Assembly: GCF_020889785.1 (NCBI RefSeq)
Contig: NZ_JACMYK010000010.1
Span: forward strand, 1-64,000
Reading direction: 5' to 3'
DNA from: Bradyrhizobium acaciae
Lineage (GTDB): Bacteria; Pseudomonadota; Alphaproteobacteria; Rhizobiales; Xanthobacteraceae
Length of the DNA stretch: 64,000 nucleotides
The position numbers were made by a program, and so were the translations under genes. Numbering within the stretch: position 1 is the stretch's first letter; each line of letters starts with the position of its first letter. The notes beneath the pieces were generated by a model. It had not been told where the DNA came from. It worked only from the letters and a program-made list of their open reading frames with translations, and did not search any database. Shown here one piece after another: positions 36,606 through 45,922 of the stretch.

Positions 36606-37421
36606 ATGCGGTTCTCCGTCACCACCTGGAACATCAACTCGGTGCGCCTGCGCATCGACATCGTCGCCAAGTTCCTGAAGAGCGCGCGGCCGGATGTGCT
36701 GTGCCTGCAGGAAACCAAATGCATCGACGACGCGTTTCCGCTGAAGCGCTTCAAGCGGCTCGGCTATGAGCACGTCGCGCTGAACGGACAGAAGGGCTAT
36801 CACGGCGTCGCCATCGTCTCGCGGCTGCCGTTCGAGACTACCGGCGTCAGGACGTTCTGCGACAAGATCGACTCGCGGCACATCTCGGTTTCGTTCGGCG
36901 AAAAGGCGCAGCTTTCAAAACCGCTGGTGCTGCATAATTTCTACGTGCCGGCCGGCGGCGACATTCCCGATCCCGCGCTCAACCCGAAGTTCGAGCACAA
37001 GCTGCAATTCCTCGACGAGATGAAGGCTTGCGAACCGCTGCATCCGCGCGGCGACGACCGCCACATCCTGGTCGGCGACCTCAACGTCGCGCCGCACGAG
37101 AACGACGTGTGGTCGCACAAGCAGCTGTTGAAGGTCGTCTCGCATACGCCGGTCGAGACCGAGAAGCTGCTCGCAGCGCAAGCGCATGGCGAATGGTTCG
37201 ACATCGCGCGCGAGCGGATCCCGATGTCGGAAAAGGTCTACACCTGGTGGAGCTACCGCGCCGCGGACTGGACCGTCGGCGACCGCGGCCGCCGGCTCGA
37301 TCACATCTGGGTCTCGCGCGCGCTGAAGGATCACGTCAGCGACTTCAAGATCACCCGCGACGCCCGCAGCTGGGAGCGCCCGTCGGATCACGTGCCGGTC
37401 ACGGCGGTGATGGAGGTTTAA
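36606..37421 (+). CDS. xthA: Exodeoxyribonuclease III
   Basis: This 271-residue AP endonuclease/exonuclease shows VTTWNINSVRLRI, LCLQETKC (metal Glu), NFYVPAGGD, VGDLNVAPHENDVW (Asp/Asn pair), TWWSYR, RGRRLDHIWVS and SDHVPVTAVM (catalytic His). All residues of the endonuclease/exonuclease/phosphatase fold are present. It cleaves abasic sites and digests 3' ends in base excision repair. Nth, acting in the same pathway, is at 59256. Confidence 0.95.
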   Translation: MRFSVTTWNINSVRLRIDIVAKFLKSARPDVLCLQETKCIDDAFPLKRFKRLGYEHVALNGQKGYHGVAIVSRLPFETTGVRTFCDKIDSRHISVSFGEKAQLSKPLVLHNFYVPAGGDIPDPALNPKFEHKLQFLDEMKACEPLHPRGDDRHILVGDLNVAPHENDVWSHKQLLKVVSHTPVETEKLLAAQAHGEWFDIARERIPMSEKVYTWWSYRAADWTVGDRGRRLDHIWVSRALKDHVSDFKITRDARSWERPSDHVPVTAVMEV

Positions 37422-37443
37422 TCTACGGCTAAAGACCAATGTG

Positions 37444-37550
37444 ATCCGTCACCCTGAGGAGCGCGAAGCGCGTCTCGAAGGGTCGACGGCCACGAGCCCG
37501 GCCGTGCATCCTTCGAGGCTCGCTCCGCTCGCACCTCAGGCTGACGGATT
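37444..37550. repeat. Palindromic repeat family D, full copy
   Basis: GTCACCCTGAGGAGCGCGAA at the left and GCTCGCACCTCAGGCTGACG at the right pair imperfectly. The centre contains CGAAGGGTCGACGGCC and CATCCTTCGAGG, which also pair. A half copy is at 61676-61720. It lies between the convergent xthA and cyclic-nucleotide-binding genes. Confidence 0.75.
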
Positions 37551-37574
37551 ACGGATGTGTCTCAGCGGCGAGAG

Positions 37575-38015
37575 CTACGTACTCAGCTTGCCGCCCGCCA
37601 TCAGAATATCGCTCGCGAGCTGGCTGGTGCGCAGCGCGAGCTCGTCGCGCAGGCGGCGGGCTGCGGCCGGATCGCTTTCCAGCACGCGCTGGAACAGGCT
37701 GCGCGCGACGCGAATCACCGAACCGCGCTCCAGTGCGGTCGCGGTCGAGGGCCGCTTCATCGCGACGATCAATGCGAGTTCGCCGATCAGCGCGCCGGGG
37801 CCCGCGATGACCTCGGCGCCGCCTTCCTCGACGCGGAAGGTGCCGCGCTGCACGACATAGCCGGCGTCCGCAGTGTCGCCGGTCTTGAACAGCACCTCGC
37901 CTGCGTTGAAATCGCGTTGCTCGGAGCCGATCGCCAGCATGCGCAAGGAGCTGTCGCCCAACAGACGCATCGTCGGGACCCGCTCGAGCAGGGCTACGTC
38001 ATCATCGATCGACAT
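37575..38015 (-). CDS. Cyclic nucleotide-binding domain protein
   Basis: This 146-residue protein is a single Crp-like cNMP-binding domain: FNAGEVLFKTGDTADAGYVV, RGTFRVEEGG, GPGALIGELALI and RPSTATALERGSVIRVARSL. The phosphate-binding cassette has GELALI but no RPSTA-type Arg-Thr-Ala of strict cAMP binders in the usual place (KRPSTATA is close). No DNA-binding helix follows. It lies 57 bases downstream of the response regulator gene on the same strand, so the two may form an operon. Confidence 0.85.
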   Translation of the reverse strand: MSIDDDVALLERVPTMRLLGDSSLRMLAIGSEQRDFNAGEVLFKTGDTADAGYVVQRGTFRVEEGGAEVIAGPGALIGELALIVAMKRPSTATALERGSVIRVARSLFQRVLESDPAAARRLRDELALRTSQLASDILMAGGKLST

Positions 38016-38072
38016 TCAGGGCCGGTAACCGCGGTGCGCCTCGATTTCACGAATCGTTGAGCGCGAAGCGTA

Positions 38073-38759
38073 TCACGGCACCAGCTTGTAGCCACCGGCT
38101 TCCGTGACCAGGATTTCCGGGTTAGCGGCGTCCTTCTCGATCTTCTGGCGGAGGCGATAGATGTGGGTTTCCAACGTGTGGGTGGTGACGCCGGAATTGT
38201 AGCCCCAGACTTCCTGGAGCAGGGTCTCGCGCGACACCGGCATCTGGCCGGCGCGGTAGAGGAAGCGCAGGATCGCGGTTTCCTTTTCGGTCAGCCGCAC
38301 CTTGCGGGCATTGGCGCCGGTGAGCATCTTGGAGCCGGGCCGGAACGAGTAGGGGCCGACCGAGAACACCGCGTCCTCGCTGGCCTCATGCTGGCGCAGC
38401 TGCGCCCGGATTCGGGCCAGCAGCACCGCGAAGCGGAACGGCTTGGCGACATAATCGTTGGCACCGCTTTCCAGGCCGAGGATCGTATCGGAATCGGTGT
38501 CGTGGCCGGTCAGCATGATGATCGGGGCCTTGAAGCCGCCCTTGCGAAGCGAGCGGACCACTTCGCGGCCGTCGGTGTCGGGCAGGCCGACGTCCATCAA
38601 GACCAGATCGGGGGAATTGGCTTTGGCGGCAGTGGCGCCCTTGGCGCCGGTATCGACTGCCGAGGCTTCGAATTCCTCGTGCAGGGACAGCTGCTCGACC
38701 AGCGTATCGCGCAGATCGGTATCGTCATCCACGATCAAGATCTTGCGGGCATTGGCCAT
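38073..38759 (-). CDS. OmpR/PhoB-family response regulator
   Basis: This 228-residue regulator has a receiver domain with acidic pocket VDDDTD, phosphoacceptor Asp in VLMDVGLPDTDG, TGHD and the conserved lysine in YVAKPFRF. A winged-helix effector follows (LTEKETAILRFLYRAGQ, SRETLLQEVWGY, HTLETHIYRLRQKIE). No histidine kinase gene is adjacent, so it is an orphan locally. It resembles the alphaproteobacterial CenR-type regulator of cell-envelope functions, but I am not certain of that. The neighbouring L,D-transpeptidase gene, divergent by 242 bases, is an envelope gene and a possible target. Confidence 0.9.
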   Translation of the reverse strand: MANARKILIVDDDTDLRDTLVEQLSLHEEFEASAVDTGAKGATAAKANSPDLVLMDVGLPDTDGREVVRSLRKGGFKAPIIMLTGHDTDSDTILGLESGANDYVAKPFRFAVLLARIRAQLRQHEASEDAVFSVGPYSFRPGSKMLTGANARKVRLTEKETAILRFLYRAGQMPVSRETLLQEVWGYNSGVTTHTLETHIYRLRQKIEKDAANPEILVTEAGGYKLVP

Positions 38760-39001
38760 AGGTACAATCCTTCGGGGGCGGGGCGGTCAGAAGCGGAGGG
38801 CGCTTATGGCCGTAGCATCGGCTAGATACGTCCTCAGGTAGGCCGTCGTTACCGATTCACAAGGCAACTCAGTCTACCTCAAATCCGGCGAGGCAGGACG
38901 TGAATGTCCTGTAATCCCGGGAGATAGAATGTTTGGGGCTTCAAAGGCAAGTTCAGTTTGGAACGATTCTTGAGGGAAGATCAGCTATTTCAATCACTTA
39001 T

Positions 39002-39541
39002 ATGACAGCCAAACGTGATCGCCCGCTTTCCTCGATCGAGGTCCGCAGCGCCGCCGGCGACCCGCGCCGGGGCTGGCTGACGGCCGACGGCTGGACGGTT
39101 CCCGTCGCACTCGGACGCGGCGGAATCCTCGCCAACAAGCGCGAGGGTGACGGCGGCACGCCGCGCGGCATCTTCCATCCGCGGCAACTCTGGTGGCGCG
39201 CCGACCGGCACCGGCGCCCGCCGACCTTGCTGCCGACCCGGCCGATCCGTCGCGAGGATGCCTGGTGCGAGGATCCCGCTGACCGCCATTACAACCAGCC
39301 GATCCGGCTCGACCGGGAGCAAGGCGGCGACCGCCTGACGCGCGAGGATCATCTCTACGACTTCATCGTCGAGATCGACCACAACGCCGCACCGCGCGTC
39401 GCCGGCCGCGGCAGCGCCGTGTTCCTGCATCTGGCGCGGCCGAATTTCGCGCCGACCGCAGGCTGCGTCTCGATGACCAAGGCATCGATGCTGCGGCTGT
39501 TGCGGCGGATGTCGCCGCAGACAAGGATCATCATTGAGTAG
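39002..39541 (+). CDS. L,D-transpeptidase (YkuD) family protein
   Basis: This encodes 179 residues. The catalytic signature H-x8-TAGCVSM in HLARPNFAPTAGCVSM contains His and the nucleophilic Cys. DGGTPRGIFHPRQLWW is the typical strand before it. No signal peptide is visible from ATG 39002, and a longer frame from 38933 does not supply one, so either export is Sec-independent or the enzyme is cytoplasmic as in some short YkuD proteins. The family crosslinks peptidoglycan (3-3 bonds) or attaches proteins. Confidence 0.85.
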   Translation: MTAKRDRPLSSIEVRSAAGDPRRGWLTADGWTVPVALGRGGILANKREGDGGTPRGIFHPRQLWWRADRHRRPPTLLPTRPIRREDAWCEDPADRHYNQPIRLDREQGGDRLTREDHLYDFIVEIDHNAAPRVAGRGSAVFLHLARPNFAPTAGCVSMTKASMLRLLRRMSPQTRIIIE

Positions 39542-39635
39542 AGAACTGAGCATCGGTTTTCCCACGCGACAAGCGCGACGCGTTTGTGCTGAGATCGCGC
39601 GCAAGACAAAAACATTCCCGCGGGAGCGAACCGAC

Positions 39636-40420
39636 ATGCTCGACAACAACCAGATCGCGGCCGCGCAAAAGTTCTGCACGGGCATTGGCATGCCGGAACA
39701 AAGCTCGGCGCACTCGACGGCACAATGCGGCCACGCGATCGCGCCGAGGGCTATGCGGTGCAGGCTTGGCTGGAACAGACATCGCGCGAAAAACTGTTTG
39801 GCTGGAAGATCGCGGCAACCAGCGCGGCGGGCCAGAAGCACATCAATGTTGCCGGACCGCTCGCCGGGCGTATCCTTGCGGAGACGTTGATACCGGATGG
39901 CGGCACTGCGTCGATGACGGGCAACGAGATGCGCGTCGGCGAGCCCGAATACGCATTCCGCATGGCGCGTGATCTCACACCGCGCACCACGCCCTACAGC
40001 GCGCAGGAGGTGCTGGAGGTGGTCGACACACTGCATCCGGCGATCGAGATTCCGGATTCGCGTTTCACAGACTTCGTCGCCGCCGGCGAGGCGCAGCTGA
40101 TCGCCGACAATGCCTGCGCGCATCTGTTCGTGCTCGGACGCGCAACGTCCGCAGACTGGCGCGCGATCGACCTGGTCGAGGAACGCCCGATCATCACGCT
40201 GCGCGGCGAGCGTTACATCGGCCACGGCAAGAACGTGCTCGGCGATCCCCGCGCAGCGCTCGCCTGGTGCGCCAACGAACTGCGCGCGCTCGGACTGACG
40301 TTGCGGGCGGGCGAGGTGGTCACCACAGGCACGTGCCACCCCCCGCTCCCGATCGCCGCCGGCGACGTGTTCGCGGCCGATTTCGGCGCGATCGGAAAGG
40401 TGTCGGTGAAGTTCGCGTAG
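39636..40420 (+). pseudogene. 2-keto-4-pentenoate hydratase, single-base frameshift near N-terminus
   Basis: Frame 1 from ATG 39636 gives MLDNNQIAAA. The rest (AKVLHGHWHAGTKLGALDGT, then MRPRDRAEGYAVQAW through GAIGKVSVKFA) lies in another frame from about 39665, with no stop between. One G missing in the GCGGCCGCGCAAAA stretch (39657-39670) explains the break. The downstream part has the MhpD/fumarylacetoacetase-like fold, with ALHPAIEIPDSR-type metal residues (HPAIEIPDSR) and TGTCHPPLPIAAGD. The intact enzyme hydrates 2-hydroxypenta-2,4-dienoate. Translation could alternatively start at ATG 39725, leaving a shortened enzyme. A sequencing error is also possible. Confidence 0.8.
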
Positions 40421-40439
40421 GCTCGCCACACACGCTGCT

Positions 40440-40556
40440 GTCGTCCCTGCGAAAGCAGGGACCCATAACCACCGAGGTTAGTTGTTGCCCGCCGATCTGG
40501 CCGCGTGCCCCTTGCAGTGGCCGCGGCGTATGGGTCCCTGCTTTCGCAGGGACGAC
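40440..40556. repeat. Family B repeat, complete copy 3
   Basis: A 117-base element almost identical to copy 1 at both arms (GTCGTCCCTGCGAAAGCAGG and its complement) with a diverged centre that keeps GCCGCGTGCCC and GGCCGCGG motifs. It lies between the convergent hydratase and YggS genes. Confidence 0.85.
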
Positions 40557-40571
40557 ACTCGTTATGCGGCT

Positions 40572-41288
40572 TCAGTTATGCGGCTTCGTTCTCGTGCCGA
40601 AAATCGCCGACCCCACCCGCACATGGGTGGCGCCCATCGCGATCGCCACGGCGAAATCGGCGCTCATCCCCATCGACAGATTTGTCAGCCCATTGCGCGC
40701 AGCGATCTTGGCGCAGAGCGCAAAGTGCGGCGCCGGCGCCTGGTCGACCGGCGGGATGCACATCAGGCCAGCGATCTGCAGCCCGTATCTGTCGCGGCAC
40801 GCCGCGATGAAGGTATCGGCGTCCTGCGGTGCGACGCCGGCCTTCTGCGGCTCCTCGCCGGTATTGATCTGGACGAACAGTTCCGGGTGCTTTTGCTGAG
40901 TTTTGATTTCCTTGGCTAACGCTTCGCAAATGCTCGCGCGGTCGACCGAATGGATCGCATCGAACAGCGCGACCGCCTCCTTGGCCTTGTTGGACTGCAA
41001 CGGCCCGATCAGATGCAGCTTCAAGCCCGGGTTGGCCTGGATTAACTCCGGCCACTTGCCTTTGGCCTCCTGCACGCGGTTTTCGCCAAATACGCGCTGT
41101 CCGGCGTCGATAATCGGCAAAATTGCGTCGGCTGCGAAGGTCTTCGACACCGCGATCAGGGTCACCGAGGCGCGGTCGCGTCGCGCTTCCTTGCAGGCAT
41201 GAGCGATCTCCTGCTCCACGACGGAGAGGCCAAAGGCAGGGTCATGTGGTGAATCGGCCGATAACGGCGTGGTCGGGCTTTGCGTCAT
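40572..41288 (-). CDS. YggS-family PLP-binding protein (PLP homeostasis protein)
   Basis: This 238-residue TIM-barrel protein with the alanine racemase-type N-terminal fold shows the PLP lysine in VTLIAVSKTFAADAI, FGENRVQEAKGKW, HLIGPLQSNKAKEAV, and GLSMGMSADF-like LSMGMSADFAVAIAMGATHVRVG (phosphate-binding). The family stores or delivers PLP and affects amino-acid balance. It has no known enzymatic activity. The gene is divergent from the cyclase at 41397, with 108 bases between starts. Confidence 0.92.
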   Translation of the reverse strand: MTQSPTTPLSADSPHDPAFGLSVVEQEIAHACKEARRDRASVTLIAVSKTFAADAILPIIDAGQRVFGENRVQEAKGKWPELIQANPGLKLHLIGPLQSNKAKEAVALFDAIHSVDRASICEALAKEIKTQQKHPELFVQINTGEEPQKAGVAPQDADTFIAACRDRYGLQIAGLMCIPPVDQAPAPHFALCAKIAARNGLTNLSMGMSADFAVAIAMGATHVRVGSAIFGTRTKPHN

Positions 41289-41396
41289 GCTTGTGCCGTT
41301 CTCTGACAGGTGCGGGGGTTGGCTCGAATTTTACCAAATTCGGGAAAGGCTTTTTGAAGCCCTGCATTTTACCCTGCGCCCGGGCAAGGGAATAGA

Positions 41397-43088
41397 ATGT
41401 CGGGCGTCACTTTCAACCGCAACCGGGTCAGACTCAAGAAGGTTCTGGGCATTCGTGCCCGGCTGGCCTTGCTTGCGCTGATGCTGGTCGCGCCCCTGAT
41501 GCTCGATCGCGTCCGCACGCTGGAAGATTCCCGCAGCAAGCAGATCGCACAAGCCTCGGCAGGGTATGCCAGCCTCACCGCGCAGGCCGCCGAAACCCAG
41601 CGCGAGGTGGTCTCCTCGGTCGAGACCATGCTGAAGTCCGCCGCCTATATCCGCGCCTCCGGCGGCATTGCGCAGAGCTGCGAAGTGCTGCGCGCCAGCC
41701 TGCCGACGGTGCTGCCCTGGATCCGCAGCATCATGTTCGTCTCCAGGGACGGGCTCGTGCAGTGCTCCACGCTCAACAGCCAGGTCGGGCTCAATGTCGG
41801 CGACCGCGAATATTTCAAGAAGGCGCAGGACAACCGCGGCTTCGTGTTCAGCGACTATCTGCGCGGCAGGACCAACGGCCGGCCGATGATGATGGCCGCC
41901 TATCCGGTGGCCGCGATCAATCCGGAGCTGGATTCCGTCGTCGTCTCCGGCATCAACATCGACTGGCTGTCGCAGATCATGGCTAATCTCGGCGGCCAGC
42001 CCGGCATGTCGGCCGTGCTGGTCGACTCGACCGGCGTCGTGGTCGCGGCGCCCGCCGACCATGCGAGCCTGATCGGCCGCTCGCTCGACACCATCCCGCT
42101 GATGTCGGCGATTGCGGAGAAGGCGCTGAGCTACGACGAGCCGTCCGGCTCGGTGTCGTTCACCGCGTCCGACGGCGCGCAGCGCACGCTGAGCTTCGCC
42201 CGCATCGCCGGGACGCAGTCCCGGCTGATCGTCAGCATGGACGAGGCCAAGGTGACGGCGGCGATCAACCGCGAGATCCGCACCGCCTATCTGCAGCTCG
42301 GCTTCGTCTGCCTTTTCGTTTTGTTGGGTGCGCTCGTCGGCGCGGAGCGGCTCGTGATCCATCCGATCGAGCTGATGACCGGCATGGCGCGGCGGTTCGG
42401 CGAAGGCGACTGGTCGGCACGCGTCGCCAAGCACAAGCTGCCTTCGGAATTCGTGCCGCTGGCGCGCGCCTTCAACGCGATGGCGGCCCAGCTCAGCCAG
42501 CGCGAGCGCGAGCTGGTCGCCTCCAACGATCGTCTCACGGTGATGGCGTCGATCGACGCACTGTCCGGCCTCGCCAACCGCCGTGGTTTCCAGAGCCGGC
42601 TCGACTTCGAATGGATGCGGGCACAGCAGTATGAATGCGAGCTGTCGCTGATGATGATCGATGTCGATCACTTCAAGCTCTACAACGACACCTACGGCCA
42701 TCCCGAAGGCGACGCCTGCCTTACCAGGATCGGCGAGGTGCTGTCCGGAATCGCCGCCGACACGATGGGCTTTGCCGGCCGCTATGGCGGCGAGGAGTTC
42801 TGCCTGTTGCTGCCGAACACCGATGCCGCGCATGCGCTCGCCATCGGCGAGACGGTGCGATCAGCGGTGCTCGGCCTCGCCGTGCCGCATGCGCCCTCGA
42901 GCTATTGCGTAGTGACCGTCAGCGTCGGCGTCGCCACGACCAAGCCGAACGACACCCAGCGCCCCGGCGACCTGATCGAAGCCGCCGATGCCGCCCTCTA
43001 CGCCGCCAAGCGCCGCGGCCGGAATGCCGTGATCGAGCACGGCTTCCTGCAGACGCTGGACGAAGCCGGGATGGCCCTGGCGAGCTGA
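41397..43088 (+). CDS. Cache-HAMP-GGDEF diguanylate cyclase
   Basis: This 563-residue membrane receptor has an N-terminal helix (ARLALLALMLVAPLML) and a periplasmic double-Cache-type domain of about 260 residues (SIMFVSRDGLVQCSTL, GVGDREYFKKAQ-like VGDREYFKKAQDNRGF, VVSGINIDWLSQI). A second helix (YLQLGFVCLFVLLGALVGAE), HAMP (IELMTGMARRFGEGDWSARV) and a GGDEF domain (MIDVDHFKLYNDTYGHPEGD, YGGEEFCLLLPN) follow. It senses an unknown periplasmic ligand and produces c-di-GMP. A GGDSLS-type insert is absent. It is the third c-di-GMP enzyme in the window. Confidence 0.93.
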   Translation: MSGVTFNRNRVRLKKVLGIRARLALLALMLVAPLMLDRVRTLEDSRSKQIAQASAGYASLTAQAAETQREVVSSVETMLKSAAYIRASGGIAQSCEVLRASLPTVLPWIRSIMFVSRDGLVQCSTLNSQVGLNVGDREYFKKAQDNRGFVFSDYLRGRTNGRPMMMAAYPVAAINPELDSVVVSGINIDWLSQIMANLGGQPGMSAVLVDSTGVVVAAPADHASLIGRSLDTIPLMSAIAEKALSYDEPSGSVSFTASDGAQRTLSFARIAGTQSRLIVSMDEAKVTAAINREIRTAYLQLGFVCLFVLLGALVGAERLVIHPIELMTGMARRFGEGDWSARVAKHKLPSEFVPLARAFNAMAAQLSQRERELVASNDRLTVMASIDALSGLANRRGFQSRLDFEWMRAQQYECELSLMMIDVDHFKLYNDTYGHPEGDACLTRIGEVLSGIAADTMGFAGRYGGEEFCLLLPNTDAAHALAIGETVRSAVLGLAVPHAPSSYCVVTVSVGVATTKPNDTQRPGDLIEAADAALYAAKRRGRNAVIEHGFLQTLDEAGMALAS

Positions 43089-43106
43089 GGCGCTGCCTGT
43101 ATCAGT

Positions 43107-43192
43107 GCGTTTTCGAGCGACGTGGACACCGGTTCGCGTGTCCGCGTTTATGCTGCGGCGTATGGGTCCCTGCTCTCTTCGCAGGGACGACG
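43107..43192. repeat. Half copies of repeat families H and B
   Basis: GCGTTTTCGAGCGACGTGG...CCGGTTCGCGTG (43107-43140) belongs to the family also seen at 49723-49771 (family H). It is followed by the right half of family B (GCGTATGGGTCCCTGC...GCAGGGACGAC, 43155-43192) with CTCTT in the loop. The two partial elements abut, suggesting repeated insertion at one site. Confidence 0.7.
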
Positions 43193-43275
43193 CCTATTGC
43201 GCGGCAGCACTTGCGACCACCGCACGCACCACGGCGGAGCCGGCCACGCTTCAGCCGTCACCTCCCCTGATCAAT

Positions 43276-44673
43276 TCATCGGCCCGGCGGAGCGCGGCGC
43301 TTGTGTTTGGCGGCGGGCGCGGCCGGCTCCGGCGTTGCCTCCTTCACGCCACCGATCCTGCGCAACGCGGCGTCGGCGGCGCGTTCGCCGCTCTCCCAGG
43401 CGCCGTCGACCGTGCCCCACAGCGTCTCATGCGTGGCCTCGCCCGCGAGATACATCGCGCCGATCGGCTCGCTCAGGATCCTGCGCGAAAACTGTGCGCC
43501 GGGTGCTGCGGCCGACATCGCACCTTGAATGAAGGGCTGTGCATTCCAGCGCGTCGTGCTGGTCTTCTTCACGGCGGCACCGACCTCGCTGCCATAGAGC
43601 CTGGCCAGCCATTCCACCGCGAACGCAGCCATCGCCTGCTCGCCCTGCGCGGACAGGTCGCGGCCGAACGAACCCGCGACGTCGATCGTGCACAGCGAGG
43701 AGCCGGCGATATTGCCGTAGAGCAGCGCCGTCCTGGTCGAATTGCTCTGCTCGATGACGACGTCGTCACGCGACAGCCCGAGCGGATTGCCGGGGATCTG
43801 CAGCGCGATGCGGTCGTAGCTGCCGAGGGTCAGCTTGGCGGCGGCATCCAGCGCACGCTTCGGAAGCTCGGGTGCAAACTTGATATTGCCGCTGGCGAGC
43901 ACATTGCTCGACACGGTGACGATGGCGGCGCGCGCCGTGATCTTGCCGGAGGGCGTCTCGACCATCACGTCGCGGTTGCTCCACAGGATGCGCTGTGCCG
44001 GCGTCGACAGCACCAGCGGCAGCCCCTCGCCGAGCTTTGCGATCAATGCGCCGAGCCCCTGGCGGCACGCGATCGCGGTGTTGCGATCCTGCGCGCGCAC
44101 CTTGTCGGCGGCGGAGAGGTCCTTCAGATCCTTGCCGCTGAAATTGGCGCCGAGCAGGAATTCCGCGGTGCCGGCCCAATCGCCGAGATCCTTCGGCATC
44201 GCTGCGGCACAGGCGATATCGGCCTTGCGCGCCGCATCGTCGATGGCGCGATTGGCACGCACCAGCGCCGCCAAGAATTCCTCGGTCTCGCCGGGACGGG
44301 CGTTGCGCCGGCCGATGCGGATCTTCTGGCCCGCGGGCGCGGTGACGATGTCGAGGCCGGCGGAGCGCGCGAGCCGGATCATCGGATTGGTTTCAGGATT
44401 GTGCATCCAGCGCGCGCCACGGTCGAACGGGACGCCGAATGTCGACGCATCGGTCTGGCAGCGGCCGCCGACCTGGCTCGCAGCCTCGACCACGATCACC
44501 TTGCGGTTTGCGGCGGCGATCCGTCGCGCCGCGGCAATGCCTGCGGCGCCGGCGCCGATCACGACGATGTCGGCCTCGCGCGGCGGCGGCGCAGCGACAG
44601 CCCGGCCGCCCAGCGCAGGCACCAGCGCAAAACCTGCGGACGCCGACAGGAAATCGCGGCGGGTCACTGTCAT
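43276..44673 (-). CDS. Tat-exported flavin amine oxidase
   Basis: This 465-residue protein begins TRRDFLSASAGFALVPALGG, a twin-arginine signal with predicted cleavage near AVAAP. The FAD fold follows (IVVIGAGAAGIAAARRIA, VVEAASQVGGRC, FDRGARWMH) and the C-terminal flavin motif YLAGEATHETLWGTVDGAWESGERAA, typical of monoamine or polyamine oxidases. The Tat signal implies folding with FAD in the cytoplasm and work in the periplasm. A basic tail (KHKRRAPPGR) ends the protein. The substrate is unknown. The nearest neighbours run on the opposite strand. Confidence 0.88.
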   Translation of the reverse strand: MTVTRRDFLSASAGFALVPALGGRAVAAPPPREADIVVIGAGAAGIAAARRIAAANRKVIVVEAASQVGGRCQTDASTFGVPFDRGARWMHNPETNPMIRLARSAGLDIVTAPAGQKIRIGRRNARPGETEEFLAALVRANRAIDDAARKADIACAAAMPKDLGDWAGTAEFLLGANFSGKDLKDLSAADKVRAQDRNTAIACRQGLGALIAKLGEGLPLVLSTPAQRILWSNRDVMVETPSGKITARAAIVTVSSNVLASGNIKFAPELPKRALDAAAKLTLGSYDRIALQIPGNPLGLSRDDVVIEQSNSTRTALLYGNIAGSSLCTIDVAGSFGRDLSAQGEQAMAAFAVEWLARLYGSEVGAAVKKTSTTRWNAQPFIQGAMSAAAPGAQFSRRILSEPIGAMYLAGEATHETLWGTVDGAWESGERAADAALRRIGGVKEATPEPAAPAAKHKRRAPPGR

Positions 44674-44871
44674 GGCTTAGCTTCTGGCATGGTTTCCGGG
44701 GACTTGCAGGGAATGGGAACGCTTCGCGAACTGTGCCGCATCTCACCGACCGCAGCAACCATCATGGTAAATCAATCATGATTGATCCGCCGTTGGCATG
44801 AACTAAATTGCAACGGCTTGCGACCATGATTAAGTGAACACAAGCGGTCGTAGAACCGCTGGGGGGAATCC

Positions 44872-45747
44872 ATGGGCGTAATGCTCGATACCGTCGGTAA
44901 ATGGATCGCGGGATACCTGTCGAAGGAAGTCCCCGGTTACGAACCGTTCACGCCGAGTGACCCGGACCATCTGCGGAGCATCCTGCAGCCCGGCGATGTG
45001 CTGCTGGTCGAGGGCAACAACCGGATTTCCGGCATCATCAAATACCTGACGCAGTCGACCTGGTCGCACGCTGCGCTGTTCGTCGGCCCGATCGACGGCG
45101 CGTTCGAGCCGGACGGCGAACAGCATGTGCTGATCGAGGCCAATATCGGCGAAGGCGTGACCTCCGCGCCGCTGTCGAAATATCTGGCCTATCACACCCG
45201 CCTCTGCCGTCCGGTCGGACTGTCGTTCGAGGACCGCACCACGGTGTGCCGCTACGCCATCAACCGCATCGGCTTCGGCTACGACACCAAGAACATCGTC
45301 GATCTCGCGCGCTATCTGTTTCCGTTGCCGATCCCGCAGCGCTGGCGCCGCCGCATGATCGCATTCGGCTCCGGCGATCCGACCAAGATCATCTGCTCGG
45401 CGCTGATCGCGCAGGCGTTCGACGCCGTGCGCTATCCGATCCTGCCCAAGATCACGCGGGCGGCCAGCCGCAAGGCGCGCCGCGAGATCCTGCATATCCG
45501 CGATTCCTCGCTCTACATGCCGCGCGACTTCGACATCTCGCCCTACTTCGAGGTCGTCAAACCCACCATCGTGCACGGTTTCGACTACACGGCCCTGCAC
45601 TGGGCCGACAAGCAGAAGCCGCTCCAGGAGGTAGCGGGCGAATTCGGTGTGTTTCCAGAATCGCCGCCGCTTGTTCCTGAAGCGACTGACGAAGAGGCGA
45701 CGCTTCCGGCTGCGGAAGTGATCGCGGCGGAGACCGCGCCGGCGTGA
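44872..45747 (+). CDS. YiiX/YebB-like permuted NlpC/P60 cysteine hydrolase
   Basis: This 291-residue protein carries the circularly permuted papain-like pattern of the YiiX family: LQPGDVLLVEGNNRISGIIK, STWSHAALFVG (catalytic His), VLIEANIGEGV (Glu) and, much later, KIICSALIAQAF (nucleophilic Cys). The family cleaves amides in peptidoglycan or lipids. No signal peptide is visible. The N-terminus MGVMLDTVGKWIAGYLSKEV looks amphipathic. The last 60 residues are acidic and likely disordered. Confidence 0.82.
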   Translation: MGVMLDTVGKWIAGYLSKEVPGYEPFTPSDPDHLRSILQPGDVLLVEGNNRISGIIKYLTQSTWSHAALFVGPIDGAFEPDGEQHVLIEANIGEGVTSAPLSKYLAYHTRLCRPVGLSFEDRTTVCRYAINRIGFGYDTKNIVDLARYLFPLPIPQRWRRRMIAFGSGDPTKIICSALIAQAFDAVRYPILPKITRAASRKARREILHIRDSSLYMPRDFDISPYFEVVKPTIVHGFDYTALHWADKQKPLQEVAGEFGVFPESPPLVPEATDEEATLPAAEVIAAETAPA

Positions 45748-45922
45748 CGGGCGCCGATGTCAGGATCGGAGAAATCGCGTGTTGGCCGCGTCGACCAAGA
45801 CCTTCGTCGCATCGCCCGGCTTCGTCGTTGAGTTCGCATTGCTGCATCACTAGGGTGCACGCGCTTCAGGCTTGGTTTCATTCGGTAGTTTTACGGTGCT
45901 TTCGATCATAGATTTCTCGGCG

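Noticed and set aside
39660..39672. Programmed -1 frameshift in the hydratase gene
   Set aside because: CAAAAG allows the A-site lysine tRNA to slip but the P-site codon would re-pair poorly, and no downstream hairpin or pseudoknot is apparent. A simple indel is more likely.
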